Of a DNA stretch of 64,000 bases, positions 34,934 through 43,566 are shown piece by piece. Made by a program: the position numbers and the translations under genes. Where the stretch lies: NCBI RefSeq assembly GCF_004123905.1, contig NZ_MZXW01000021.1, positions 1 to 64,000 of the forward strand. Direction: 5' to 3'. Position 1 is the stretch's first letter. Every line of letters begins with the position of its first letter. The notes under the pieces were generated by a model that searched no databases, was not told the origin of the DNA, and saw only the letters and a program-made list of their open reading frames with translations. Source of the stretch: Bradyrhizobium betae (GTDB lineage: Bacteria; Pseudomonadota; Alphaproteobacteria; Rhizobiales; Xanthobacteraceae).

Positions 34934-35761
34934 ATGGACGGCGCATCATCCGATCCCGCCTTGAACGAAGGCCTGCTGCCGCTCGGCTCAAGCCGCGCGA
35001 ATCGCTGGATGGTGGCCGAGGGCCGGGCCAATCTGGTGCGCCAGCCGGTCCTGCCGCGCCCGGCGACGGTCAAGACCCAGGGCAAGCTTGTCACGTTCGA
35101 CCTCGCGCGCACCGCGCTCGTCGTCGTCGATATGCAGAACGACTTCTGCCATCGAGATGGCTGGCTGGCGCATATCGGCGTGGACGTCGCGGCGGCACGG
35201 CGCCCGATCGCGCCATTGCGGCGATTGCTGCCGCTGTTGCGCGGCTGCGACGTGCCGGTCATCTGGCTCAACTGGGGCAACCGGCCCGACCGGCTCAATC
35301 TCAGTCCGTCGCTGCTGCATGTCTACAATCCGAACGGCGCCGGTACCGGCCTCGGTGATGCGCTGCCCGGCTCGGGCGCGAAAGTACTGGAGCGGGGCAG
35401 TTGGTCTGCGGCCATCGTCGATGAGCTTCCGACCGAGCCGACGGACATCCACGTTGCCAAGTACCGGATGTCGGGCTTTCAGGATACCGAACTCGACAGC
35501 ATTCTTCGCAATCTCGGTGTGAACACTTTGATGTTCGCGGGAGTCAATGCCGATCAGTGCGTGCTCTGCACGTTGCAGGATGCAAACTTTCGCGGCTACG
35601 ACTGCCTACTCCTGGAGGATTGCACGGCCACGACGTCACCCGACTATTGCATGGCGGCGACCATCTACAATGTGAACCAGTGCTTCGGCTTCGTCGTCGG
35701 ATCCGAAGCAATCGCGGCGGAGCTCGCGAACGGTGCATCGAAGGGGACCAATCGTGACTGA
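34934..35761 (+). CDS. Isochorismatase-family cysteine hydrolase
   Basis: A 275-residue hydrolase with the triad of amide-hydrolysing members: Asp66 in VVVDMQNDFC, Lys176 in HVAKYRMSGF and nucleophile Cys209 in VNADQCVLCT. The family includes N-carbamoyl hydrolases, nicotinamidase and RutB, all of which release ammonia or carbamate from N-C bonds. An unusually long N-terminal segment (about 58 residues) precedes the core. Its stop lies inside the next gene's start region (8-base overlap). It supports a nitrogenous substrate for this operon. Confidence 0.86.
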   Translation: MDGASSDPALNEGLLPLGSSRANRWMVAEGRANLVRQPVLPRPATVKTQGKLVTFDLARTALVVVDMQNDFCHRDGWLAHIGVDVAAARRPIAPLRRLLPLLRGCDVPVIWLNWGNRPDRLNLSPSLLHVYNPNGAGTGLGDALPGSGAKVLERGSWSAAIVDELPTEPTDIHVAKYRMSGFQDTELDSILRNLGVNTLMFAGVNADQCVLCTLQDANFRGYDCLLLEDCTATTSPDYCMAATIYNVNQCFGFVVGSEAIAAELANGASKGTNRD

Positions 35762-37106
35762 TCTCGCATCTGATGCGCTGGACCGGCTGATTGCCGATCT
35801 CGGCGACATTCCCGTGGTGACCGAAGAGAAGGTCGTGCGCCGGCGCTCGCGCGACTTCTTCTGGTATAGCCCCATTCTCAACGCACAGCTCGACGGCAAG
35901 TCGGCCGACCTGATCGTGCTGCCGCGCGACGAGCAGGACGTGATCCGCATCGCATCGGTCTGCGCGCGCCATCGCATGCCGATCACCGTGCGTGGCGGCG
36001 GCACGGGCAATTACGGACAGGCCGTGCCGCTCGAGGGCGGGGTGTTGCTGGATATCTCCGGGCTCGAAAGCATCGAATGGATCAGGCCAGGCGCGATGCG
36101 CGTCGGTGCCGGCGCCAAGATGCACACGATCGATGCGGCCGCGCAGGCGCAGGGGTGGGAGCTGCGGATGCATCCATCCACGAAGCGCATGGCGACGATC
36201 GGCGGCTTCGTCGCTGGCGGATCGGGCGGTATCGGCTCCATCACCTATGGCGGCCTGAGGGAGCCGGGGAACATCCTGGCCGCGCGCGTCGTCACGGTCG
36301 AGGAGGAGCCGCGCATCATCGAATTGCGCGGGGATGCGGCCCAGAAGGTCAACCGCGCCTATGGCACGACCGGGATCATTACGGCGCTCGAAATGCCGCT
36401 CGCCCCTGCATGGAAATGGATCGACGTCGTGGTCGCCTTCGACGATTTCATGGAGGCCGCAACATTCGGCTATGAGGCGGCCTTGGCCGACGGGATCGTG
36501 AAGAAGGTGCTCTCGCCCATCACCTGGCCGTTGCCGTCCTATTTCGGGTCGCTGAAGCCGTCCTGTCCCGAGGGAAAGAGCGTGCTCATGGCGATGATCG
36601 CCGAGCCTTCTCTCGATAGCTTCAAGTCGCTCCTCGGCGGTCGCGGCACGATCACGCTCGAGACACCGACGGACGAGAGCCCCGGCCGTGTCCCGCTCTA
36701 CGAATATTGCTGGAACCACACTACGCTCCAGGTGCTGAAGAGCGATCGTTCGGTAACGTACCTGCAGTGTCTATACCCGCATGACCGCGTCCTGGAGAAG
36801 GTCGCCGAGATGCGGCAGCTATTTCCGGACGAAGTGCTGCAGCACCTCGAATTCATCCGCTTCGGCGGCCGCGTCACCTGCAGCAGCCTGCCGGTCATCC
36901 GCTATACCAATGCAGATCGGCTGAACGAGATCATGCGGCTGCATGAGGAGCGTGGTGTCTTCATTGCCAACCCGCACGTCTTCACGGTCGAGGACGGCAG
37001 CCGGTACAAGCGCGCCGATGCCGATCAGCTCGGCTTCAAGCATGAAGCCGATCCGCATGGCCTGCTCAATCCCGGCAAGATGCGAAGCTTCGTGAGCAGA
37101 AGGTGA
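35754..37106 (+). CDS. FAD-binding oxidase/dehydrogenase (PCMH type)
   Basis: A 450-residue flavoprotein of the vanillyl-alcohol oxidase / glycolate oxidase GlcD fold. The FAD PP-loop is ITVRGGGTGNYGQ near residues 78-90 and the second contact TIGGFVAGGSGGIGS near 150. GTG 35754 follows AAGGGGA and overlaps the preceding gene. The family oxidises hydroxy acids, phenols or amines, usually with a bound FAD. Where such proteins contain a His or Cys for covalent FAD attachment I cannot confirm one here. Confidence 0.84.
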   Translation: MTDLASDALDRLIADLGDIPVVTEEKVVRRRSRDFFWYSPILNAQLDGKSADLIVLPRDEQDVIRIASVCARHRMPITVRGGGTGNYGQAVPLEGGVLLDISGLESIEWIRPGAMRVGAGAKMHTIDAAAQAQGWELRMHPSTKRMATIGGFVAGGSGGIGSITYGGLREPGNILAARVVTVEEEPRIIELRGDAAQKVNRAYGTTGIITALEMPLAPAWKWIDVVVAFDDFMEAATFGYEAALADGIVKKVLSPITWPLPSYFGSLKPSCPEGKSVLMAMIAEPSLDSFKSLLGGRGTITLETPTDESPGRVPLYEYCWNHTTLQVLKSDRSVTYLQCLYPHDRVLEKVAEMRQLFPDEVLQHLEFIRFGGRVTCSSLPVIRYTNADRLNEIMRLHEERGVFIANPHVFTVEDGSRYKRADADQLGFKHEADPHGLLNPGKMRSFVSRR

Positions 37107-37112
37107 TGCGCG

Positions 37113-37697
37113 ATGCACGTGCTCTACGTGTATTGCCATCCGCTCGCCGACAGCTTTCACGCGGCCCTTCGCAGCGAGGCGCTGGCCGGGTTGGCCCAGG
37201 CCGGCCACACGCTCGATCTGCTCGATCTCTACGCCGAGGGGTTTGATCCCGTCCTGAACGCCGAACTTCGCCGCGACTACCACGATCCCGTGCTGAACCG
37301 GCGCAAGAACGAGTCCTACGCCGCGCGCCTGATGGCGGCGAACGCGCTGATCGTACAGTTTCCCACTTGGTCATTCGGGCCACCCGCGATGCTCAAGGGC
37401 TGGTTTGATCGCATGTTCGGCCCGGGCATCGCGCTCGACCTGTCCGATCCCGCCCATGCGAAGCCGATGTTGCAACACATTGAACGCATCGTCGGCATTG
37501 CGACCTACGGTCGGCCGCGCTGGCAGGCGATCGGCATGGCCGATCCGCCGCGCAAGATCATCAAGCGCTATCTGCCGTGGTTCACCGGCGGAAAGGCGCG
37601 CGTGCGCTACTACGCGCTCTATCACATGAATGTCGCCACCGCGAACAAGCGCAACCGCTTTCTTGCAAAGCTACGGCGGGACATGGAGCGATTCTAG
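37113..37697 (+). CDS. NAD(P)H-quinone reductase-like flavodoxin-fold protein
   Basis: A 194-residue protein of the NQO/MdaB/KefF type. The opening LYVYCHPLADSFHAALRSEAL fits the first strand and phosphate loop, and QFPTWSFGPPAMLKGWFDRMFGPG is the signature active-site loop of this family. It follows the FAD oxidase by six bases. It could reduce a quinone-type product or supply reduced flavin to an oxygenase in the same island. Confidence 0.86.
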   Translation: MHVLYVYCHPLADSFHAALRSEALAGLAQAGHTLDLLDLYAEGFDPVLNAELRRDYHDPVLNRRKNESYAARLMAANALIVQFPTWSFGPPAMLKGWFDRMFGPGIALDLSDPAHAKPMLQHIERIVGIATYGRPRWQAIGMADPPRKIIKRYLPWFTGGKARVRYYALYHMNVATANKRNRFLAKLRRDMERF

Positions 37698-38040
37698 TCG
37701 CGCCTTGCAAAGCGGCGCCACGTCATCTGCGCTGTTGCTTCTTCGAAACCACCACCAACGAAAATGGCGGCACGCCCGACGCAGCTCGCGTACGAACATT
37801 GTCGCACCGGCGGGGTCGTGCCTCGCATCGTGCAACGACGTGCGTCATCCGAAAGGCAACGCAATGCGCGAATCAAAATGCTTCTAGGTATTGCCCTGCC
37901 TGTGCATCTTGAGTCCGGGCGAGGACGCAGTCGTCGGGGGACGGCTCCTTGTAAAATGCTCGAGCGGTAGCCGTGACGACGATGTCGTCGTTGCGAACGG
38001 ATGCGAGCGCCCGCTTGTCAAACCAGGGGCACACACAATG
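37698..38040. promoter_or_regulatory. Intergenic region with a degenerate LysR-type box
   Basis: The right half-site GGCAAC (37855-37860), preceded by GTCATCCGAAA, is followed by CGAATCAAAATGCTTCTAGG at 37869-37888, the same block and spacing as at boxes 2 and 4. The left half-site is degraded. The box lies about 180 bp before the outer-membrane protein gene. No coding signal is seen in the remainder. Confidence 0.6.
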
Positions 38041-39141
38041 TTCGATATTCGACGCTTCTTCACTGCCGCGGCTCTGTCGCTGATCGCTGGGGCATCAGGC
38101 AGCCTCGCGCGCGCGGACGACCTCATGGTCAAATCCGCCAAAAAAACGACCGATCGTCCCTTCTTCCTCGTTGTGGATGATCGCCTGACATATGCGTGGA
38201 TGCCGAAGGCCACCGATCCGGGTCTCTTCAGTGTTCAGCCCAATGGCGCCATTAATGGAACGACAGCGAAGCAGGTGTACGCGTTCACGCATTTTGACGT
38301 CTGGGCGTACGGCACCAACTTCCTCTCGCTTTCGATGTTCAAGTCGGATCACAACGATCCTGCCAACCCCTGCGTAACGAACGCGTCTGGTGCGATCGTG
38401 AGCAGCGTCTCCGGCCTGCCGGCCAGTTGCGCCGGGATGACGGAAATCTACGGCCTGTTTCGCTCGACGTTCAGCGGGAACGACATATTCAACACAAAAG
38501 CCTTCGCGATCGGCCCGCTTCACAACATCTCGTTCGAGGTCGGGATGGATGCGAACACCGAGAATAGCTTTCTTGCGAACTCCAAGCGTGCTGCCGTAGC
38601 GGGTCTCCAGTTTGCGTTCGACCTCCCGTACAAGGGCTACTTTAACGTGGCGCCGCTCGCCTATTGGGAATTCTCGAGCCGCAATGCCTTCGCCCAATGC
38701 GGCTTGTTCGGTGCCGGCGTTCCGTACCCCGCGCTGGGAGCCACCTGTCTCGCCGATGGCGAGCGGAGCTTCGATGTGACATGGTCGGTGGAGGCGAATT
38801 ACTACATGGATCTGGGCTTCTTGCCGGAGAGCATGCAGTTCTGGTCGATCAGCGGGCGCGCTGCCTGGCAGGGACCGAAAGGCTACGAGAAGAACCCGGT
38901 CGTCAGCACGCCCACCGTGGTGACGTTGAACTCCGAACCCATTCGACTGACATTCGATGCCAGCAAGGCACTCTGGGGACCGCGATATGCCCACTTCGTC
39001 GATCTCTGGGTTGCCTATCGCTATTGGCAGAACAAATTCGGCCTCGATCACAATCGGAGCGCGAGCTGTCTGTTCAAGGGCACCAGCAACAATAGCTGTA
39101 CGGAAGAGACGGTTTACGCCGGCGTGACCATGAAGTTCTGA
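38041..39141 (+). CDS. Outer-membrane beta-barrel protein
   Basis: A 366-residue exported protein. Residues 1-25 are a Sec signal (FFTAAALSLIAGASGSLARA). The rest has alternating aromatic strands (FDVWAYGTNFLSLSMF, LWVAYRYWQNKF) and ends VYAGVTMKF, the terminal Phe being typical of barrels handled by BamA. Two Cys pairs may form loop disulfides. I recognise no named family with confidence; some resemblance to Tsx-like channels is only an impression. Beside an ABC importer and under the same type of LysR box, it probably is the outer-membrane pore for the island's substrate. Confidence 0.75.
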   Translation, partial: FDIRRFFTAAALSLIAGASGSLARADDLMVKSAKKTTDRPFFLVVDDRLTYAWMPKATDPGLFSVQPNGAINGTTAKQVYAFTHFDVWAYGTNFLSLSMFKSDHNDPANPCVTNASGAIVSSVSGLPASCAGMTEIYGLFRSTFSGNDIFNTKAFAIGPLHNISFEVGMDANTENSFLANSKRAAVAGLQFAFDLPYKGYFNVAPLAYWEFSSRNAFAQCGLFGAGVPYPALGATCLADGERSFDVTWSVEANYYMDLGFLPESMQFWSISGRAAWQGPKGYEKNPVVSTPTVVTLNSEPIRLTFDASKALWGPRYAHFVDLWVAYRYWQNKFGLDHNRSASCLFKGTSNNSCTEETVYAGVTMKF

Positions 39142-39151
39142 CGGACCTCGG

Positions 39152-39175
39152 GCCGGTGACCACCCGGTCACCGGC
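39152..39175. terminator. Hairpin terminator after the outer-membrane protein gene
   Basis: A perfect 10-bp stem (GCCGGTGACC / GGTCACCGGC) with a 4-base loop starts 11 bp after the stop codon at 39141. There is no long T run, so termination may be Rho-assisted. Confidence 0.6.
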
Positions 39176-39399
39176 ACACACCGTTCATCATTCTTGCGGC
39201 CACCTCATGCCCAATTTTCCATGACGGATCGCTCACGAAACCGGCATGGCTGCGGAGGCAACAAAGCACGCGGTATCTCTGCTCCTTTTCTGCCAAGTCC
39301 TTGCGCGGTTGGCGTATCGGGCGAGGCCCTGCAAGGCGAATGTGGTCATGATGCCTGCTAGATCCCGGTAGGACCCGTCCGTCTGCCCACGAAAGCGGC

Positions 39400-39416
39400 G
39401 TTGCTTCAAAGGCAAC
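39400..39416. promoter_or_regulatory. LysR-type box 4
   Basis: GTTGCTTCAAAGGCAAC (one mismatch in the left arm) is followed by CGAATCTAAATGCTTTGAGG at 39425-39444. It lies 120 bp before the transporter operon beginning at 39536. Confidence 0.74.
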
Positions 39417-39535
39417 GGATTGCTCGAATCTAAATGCTTTGAGGTGACAGCCTTTCCGAGCATCCTCACGCTTGGAAAGTCTCGCAGCGCAGTGCTCGCC
39501 GGCTGATCCCGGCGAGCTGCAGAAGGGCAACCAGC

Positions 39536-40531
39536 ATGGCCACGACGAATCTGTCCCGAATGATCTCAGCCGGTCTGCTGGTGGGCGCAGCACTGGTCGC
39601 CTCCCTCGCGCCGGCGCGGGCCGCCGACAAAGTCACGTTCCTGACGAACTGGTTCGCGCAAGCTGAACATGGCGGCTTCTATCAAGCCAAGGCAACGGGC
39701 CTGTACGAGAAGGCCGGGCTGGATGTCACGATCAAGATGGGGGGGCCGCAGGTGAACGGTTCGCAACTCCTGCTGGCTGGCGACACCGATTTCATGATGG
39801 GCTACGATATCCAGGTCCTCAAGGGTCGCGAGAAGGATCTGCCTCTCGTGACGGTCGCTTCCTCGTTCCAGTTCGACTTGCAGGGCATCATGGCCCATGA
39901 CGACTTGGCAGATCTTGCCGCGCTCAAGGGCCGGCCGATCCTGATTGCCGGATCGTCGCGAACGACGTTTTGGCCCTGGCTCCGCACAAAATACGGCTAC
40001 ACCGACGATCAGATCCGCCCCTACACCTTCAATCTCCAGCCCTTCTTCGCCGACAAGACCGTCGCGCAGCAGGCCTATCCGTCCTCCGAGCCGTATCAGG
40101 CCGAGCAGCAGCAGGAGAAAGTCAAGTTCTTCCTGCTCGCGGACGGAGGCTATCCGCCCTATGGGTCCACGATCGTCACCACCGAGAAGATGATCGCCGA
40201 AAAGCCCGGTGTGGTGGAGCGCTTCGTCAAGGCCTCGCTGGAGGGGTGGTACGATTACATGAAAAATCCGGCGCCCGGCAATGATCTGATCAAGGCGGCC
40301 AATCCCAAGATGACCGACGGCCAGCTCGCATTTGCCCTCGACCGGTTGAGAGACATGAAGGCCATCGACCGCGGCGATGCCGCGACGCTGGGCGTCGGCA
40401 TCATCACGGCAGACCGATACAGGCAAATCTACGAATTCCTCGTCGCGGGCGGCCTGCTCGACTCCAAGGTGGACTGGCAGAAGTCGTTCGACGATCGTTT
40501 CGTCAAGAACCTGAAGATCGGGCTGAAATAA
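39536..40531 (+). CDS. NMT1/THI5-type ABC substrate-binding protein
   Basis: A 331-residue periplasmic binding protein of the NMT1/THI5-like (SsuA/ThiY) superfamily. Residues 1-29 are a signal peptide ending APARA; KVTFLTNWFAQAEHGGFYQAKATGLYEKAGLDV is the family's opening pattern, and the QVNGSQLLLAGDTDF segment follows. Known NMT1-type ligands include pyrimidine thiamin precursors, riboflavin and small aromatic or sulfonate compounds. AGAAGGG precedes the ATG. It heads a five-gene run: binding protein, ATPase, permease, amidohydrolase, Rieske oxygenase. Confidence 0.88.
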   Translation: MATTNLSRMISAGLLVGAALVASLAPARAADKVTFLTNWFAQAEHGGFYQAKATGLYEKAGLDVTIKMGGPQVNGSQLLLAGDTDFMMGYDIQVLKGREKDLPLVTVASSFQFDLQGIMAHDDLADLAALKGRPILIAGSSRTTFWPWLRTKYGYTDDQIRPYTFNLQPFFADKTVAQQAYPSSEPYQAEQQQEKVKFFLLADGGYPPYGSTIVTTEKMIAEKPGVVERFVKASLEGWYDYMKNPAPGNDLIKAANPKMTDGQLAFALDRLRDMKAIDRGDAATLGVGIITADRYRQIYEFLVAGGLLDSKVDWQKSFDDRFVKNLKIGLK

Positions 40532-40541
40532 GGATGCCGAC

Positions 40542-41396
40542 ATGAGGGTGCTGTCGTCCGTTAAACCGCTCGACGAAATGGCAAAGCAGATGACGACAGC
40601 TGACGAGCGGCCGCCGGCCGTCGAGGTTCTGTCCGCCGAGAAGGTGTTTGCCAACGGCGCGCGCGGCCTGGCGCCGATCGACCTGTCCATCGCCGACGGC
40701 GAGTTCCTGACCCTGATCGGCCCTTCCGGCTGCGGCAAGAGCACGCTGCTCAAGCTGGTCGCCAACCTCATCGAGCCCTCCGACGGACGGTTGCTGTGGT
40801 GGCGCGGCGACTTCGCGCAAGTGGGGCAGGAGGGGCGGCGCCTCGCCTTCGTATTTCAGGAGCCGACCCTGATGCCCTGGGCCCGGGTCGAGGCCAACGT
40901 CCGTTTGCCGCTGGAGTTCGGCAACATGCCGCGAGCCACGGCGGATCCCAAGGTGGCGGACGCCATCGCTCACGTCGGCCTCTCCAAGTTCAACCGGCAC
41001 TTCCCGCGGCAGCTGTCCGGCGGCATGAAGATGCGTGTCTCCATCGCGCGCGCCCTGGTCACCGATCCCAACCTTCTGCTGATGGACGAACCGTTCGGGG
41101 CCCTCGACGAATTCACGCGCAACAAGCTGGACGACGACCTCGTCAACCTGTCGTGGGAGCGCAAGCTGACCACCGTCTTCGTGACGCATTCGATCTACGA
41201 GGCCGTGTTCCTCTCGACCCGGATCATCGTCATGGCCGCGAACCCGGGGCGCATCTTTCGCATCATGACCATCGACCAGCCGCAGCCGCGCGACCAGGGT
41301 TTCCGCGACAGCTCGAAATTTGCGGCCTGTTGCCGCGAATTGTCGACCTGGCTTGCCGAAGCATCGCTGCAATCGGCCGGTGGAGGCGAGTCATGA
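40542..41396 (+). CDS. ABC transporter ATPase (SsuB/TauB/NrtD type)
   Basis: A 284-residue ATPase. Walker A GPSGCGKST near residues 60-68, Q-loop FVFQEPTLMPW, signature LSGGMKMRVSIARAL and Walker B LLMDEPFGALDE are all intact. The start at 40542 has AAGGA; a second in-frame ATG at 40578 would trim the N-terminus. The last four bases overlap the permease start (ATGA). It powers the importer with the binding protein at 39536. Confidence 0.92.
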   Translation: MRVLSSVKPLDEMAKQMTTADERPPAVEVLSAEKVFANGARGLAPIDLSIADGEFLTLIGPSGCGKSTLLKLVANLIEPSDGRLLWWRGDFAQVGQEGRRLAFVFQEPTLMPWARVEANVRLPLEFGNMPRATADPKVADAIAHVGLSKFNRHFPRQLSGGMKMRVSIARALVTDPNLLLMDEPFGALDEFTRNKLDDDLVNLSWERKLTTVFVTHSIYEAVFLSTRIIVMAANPGRIFRIMTIDQPQPRDQGFRDSSKFAACCRELSTWLAEASLQSAGGGES

Positions 41397-42193
41397 AGCC
41401 GTTGTTCGAATCCGAAGCGTTCGTGCGGATCGCCGCCCCGGTTGCGGTCGGCATCGTCCTGTTCGCGGTGTGGGAGGTCGGCTTCCGGCTAGCGTCCGTT
41501 CCCGTCTACCTGTTTCCAAAGCCGACGGACATCTTCGCAAGCCTCCTGCACAATGGGCCTTCGCTCCTGCGCGCACTCCTCGTGACCTTGCGCGTCACCC
41601 TGCAGGCCTTCGTCGCAGCCGTCATTCTGGGCACGCTGATCGCCTTCATGTTCGTGCAGAGCCGGGCGATCGAGGTCAGCCTGTTTCCCTATGCGGTGCT
41701 GCTGCAGGTGACGCCCGTCGTCGCCATTGCGCCTCTCATCATCATCTTGGTGAAGAACACGCAGCTGTCGCTGACCATCTGCGCGACCTTGGTGGCGCTG
41801 TTTCCCATCATCTCGAACACGACGTTGGGCTTGCGCAGCGTCGACCCGGGACTTGCGAATTTTTTCCGGATGAATCGTGCCAGCCGCTTCAAGACGCTGG
41901 TGAAGCTGCGCATTCCGGGAGCGCTGCCCTATTTCTTCGGCGGCTTGCGGATATCGAGCGGCCTGGCCTTGATCGGTGCGGTGGTAGCCGAATTCGTGGC
42001 AGGCACTGGTGGGCGATCATCGGGGCTTGCCTACGAAATTCTCGATGCGGGATTCACGCTGGACATTCCTCGCATGTTCGCGGCTTTGTTCCTGATCACC
42101 CTGACCGGAGTTCTGCTGTTCGCGGCCATGGTTGCGTTGTCGCAGTGGGCTTTGTCGGATTGGCACGACAGCGAGACCAGGGCCGAAGCATGA
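41393..42193 (+). CDS. ABC transporter permease (SsuC/TauC type)
   Basis: A 266-residue inner-membrane protein with about six hydrophobic segments (VAVGIVLFAVWEVGF, LQAFVAAVILGTLIAFMF, VAIAPLIIILV, and others) and the EAA-type coupling loop near GLANFFRMNRASRFKTLVKLRIPGALPYF. Start and stop overlap the neighbours by four bases on each side, so ATPase, permease and amidohydrolase are translationally coupled. It forms the channel of this importer. Confidence 0.91.
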   Translation: MKPLFESEAFVRIAAPVAVGIVLFAVWEVGFRLASVPVYLFPKPTDIFASLLHNGPSLLRALLVTLRVTLQAFVAAVILGTLIAFMFVQSRAIEVSLFPYAVLLQVTPVVAIAPLIIILVKNTQLSLTICATLVALFPIISNTTLGLRSVDPGLANFFRMNRASRFKTLVKLRIPGALPYFFGGLRISSGLALIGAVVAEFVAGTGGRSSGLAYEILDAGFTLDIPRMFAALFLITLTGVLLFAAMVALSQWALSDWHDSETRAEA

Positions 42194-43551
42194 CCGCCAT
42201 ATTGATCGACAATGCCGCCGGCATCTTCACCGGCCTGCCGGGCGTCGCCATGCGCGCCGCCGGGCAGATTCGCATCCGTGATGGCGTCATCGTCGAGATC
42301 GGCGCGCTGGAGCCGCAGCCGGGCGAGCAACGCCTCGATGCCCAAGGCGGGGTGATCTATCCCGGTCTGGTCTCGACTCATCATCACCTGTTCCAGAGTG
42401 TGCTGAAGGGCGTGCGGTCCGGCATCGACCTGCCGCTGGCCGGCTGGCTGCGCGCCGTGCCATACCGGTTCTGGTCGAAATTCGACGAGGAGGCGCTTGC
42501 CGTTGCGGCCCGGATCGGGCTCGCGGAGCTGCTTCTTTCGGGTACGACGACGGTCGCTGACCATCACTACCTCTTTAGCGACACGTTCGGCTTCGACCCC
42601 GCGCAGGTGATCTTCGAGGTGGCACGCAGCCTCGGCATCCGCCTGGTGTTTTGCCGCGGCGGCGGCACCACGGCGCGCCATGTCGATACCGACAGGTTTG
42701 CGGCGATGCCCGTCGAAACGCTCGATCGCATGTTGCAGTCGGTCGAGGCCTGCGCGCAGCGCTTCCACGATGCATCCCCGAATGGTCTGTCGCGCGTTGC
42801 GCTGGCGCCAACCACGCCGACCTGGTCGCTCGACCCCGGCGAACTGCGCGAGGTCATTGCGGCGGCGCGCCGCATGGGGGTGCGGCTCCACAGTCACTTG
42901 TCGGAGACTGCCGACTATGTCGATTTCTGCCTGTCGGTGCACGGCAAGCGGCCTGTGCATTGGTTGGCCGATCATGGCTGGCTGGGCGAGGACGTCTGGT
43001 TCGCGCATCTGGTGCATCTCGACGACGACGAGGTGCGGATTCTCGCGAGCACCGGAACCGGCATGGCGCATTGCCCGCAATCCAACTGTCGCCTCGGCTC
43101 CGGCGTCGCGCCCGCCGATGCCATGGCGCGCCTCGGCGGCGCGGTCTCTCTCGGCGTCGACGGGGCAGCCTCCAACGAGGCCGCCGACATGCTCTGCGAG
43201 ATGCACAGCGCCTGGCACACCCATCGCGCCATGAAGGGGGCGGGCGCGGTGACGGCCGAGGACGTCGTACACTGGGCGACAGCGGGTGGCGCGCGCGTGC
43301 TCGGCATGCCTCACGTCGGCACGCTGGCGCCGGGGCAACAGGCGGACATTGCCATCTTCAAGCTCGATGACGTCAGGCATTTCGGCATGCATGATCCCCT
43401 GATCGCGCCGGTGACCTGCGGCGGTTCGGCGAAACTTCGCTATCTCCTGGTTGGCGGCCGCATCGTCGTCGCAGACGGCACCATCCCCGGCCTCGACCTG
43501 CAAAAGCTCAAATCGGATGCCGCGCGTGTGGTCACGCGACTGGCCGCCTGA
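42190..43551 (+). CDS. Amidohydrolase (8-oxoguanine/hydroxyatrazine deaminase type)
   Basis: A 453-residue subtype III amidohydrolase that would remove an amino group from a nitrogen heterocycle. Metal ligands are in STHHHLFQ (near 66-73), HSHLSETADYVDF (near 236), FAHLVHLDDDE (near 272) and the Asp in SLGVDGAASNEAADM (near 322). CPQSNCRLGSG is typical of the 8-oxoguanine deaminase / hydroxydechloroatrazine ethylaminohydrolase branch. Four-base overlap with the permease ties substrate import to this deamination. Exact substrate is not readable. Confidence 0.88.
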   Translation: MTAILIDNAAGIFTGLPGVAMRAAGQIRIRDGVIVEIGALEPQPGEQRLDAQGGVIYPGLVSTHHHLFQSVLKGVRSGIDLPLAGWLRAVPYRFWSKFDEEALAVAARIGLAELLLSGTTTVADHHYLFSDTFGFDPAQVIFEVARSLGIRLVFCRGGGTTARHVDTDRFAAMPVETLDRMLQSVEACAQRFHDASPNGLSRVALAPTTPTWSLDPGELREVIAAARRMGVRLHSHLSETADYVDFCLSVHGKRPVHWLADHGWLGEDVWFAHLVHLDDDEVRILASTGTGMAHCPQSNCRLGSGVAPADAMARLGGAVSLGVDGAASNEAADMLCEMHSAWHTHRAMKGAGAVTAEDVVHWATAGGARVLGMPHVGTLAPGQQADIAIFKLDDVRHFGMHDPLIAPVTCGGSAKLRYLLVGGRIVVADGTIPGLDLQKLKSDAARVVTRLAA

Positions 43552-43566
43552 TCGCGGAGGATCACC

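Noticed and set aside
39168..39593. 141-residue minus-strand frame in the gap before the NMT1-type operon
   Set aside because: It runs over a hairpin, a LysR-type box and the start of the binding-protein gene, with no motif or ribosome binding site.
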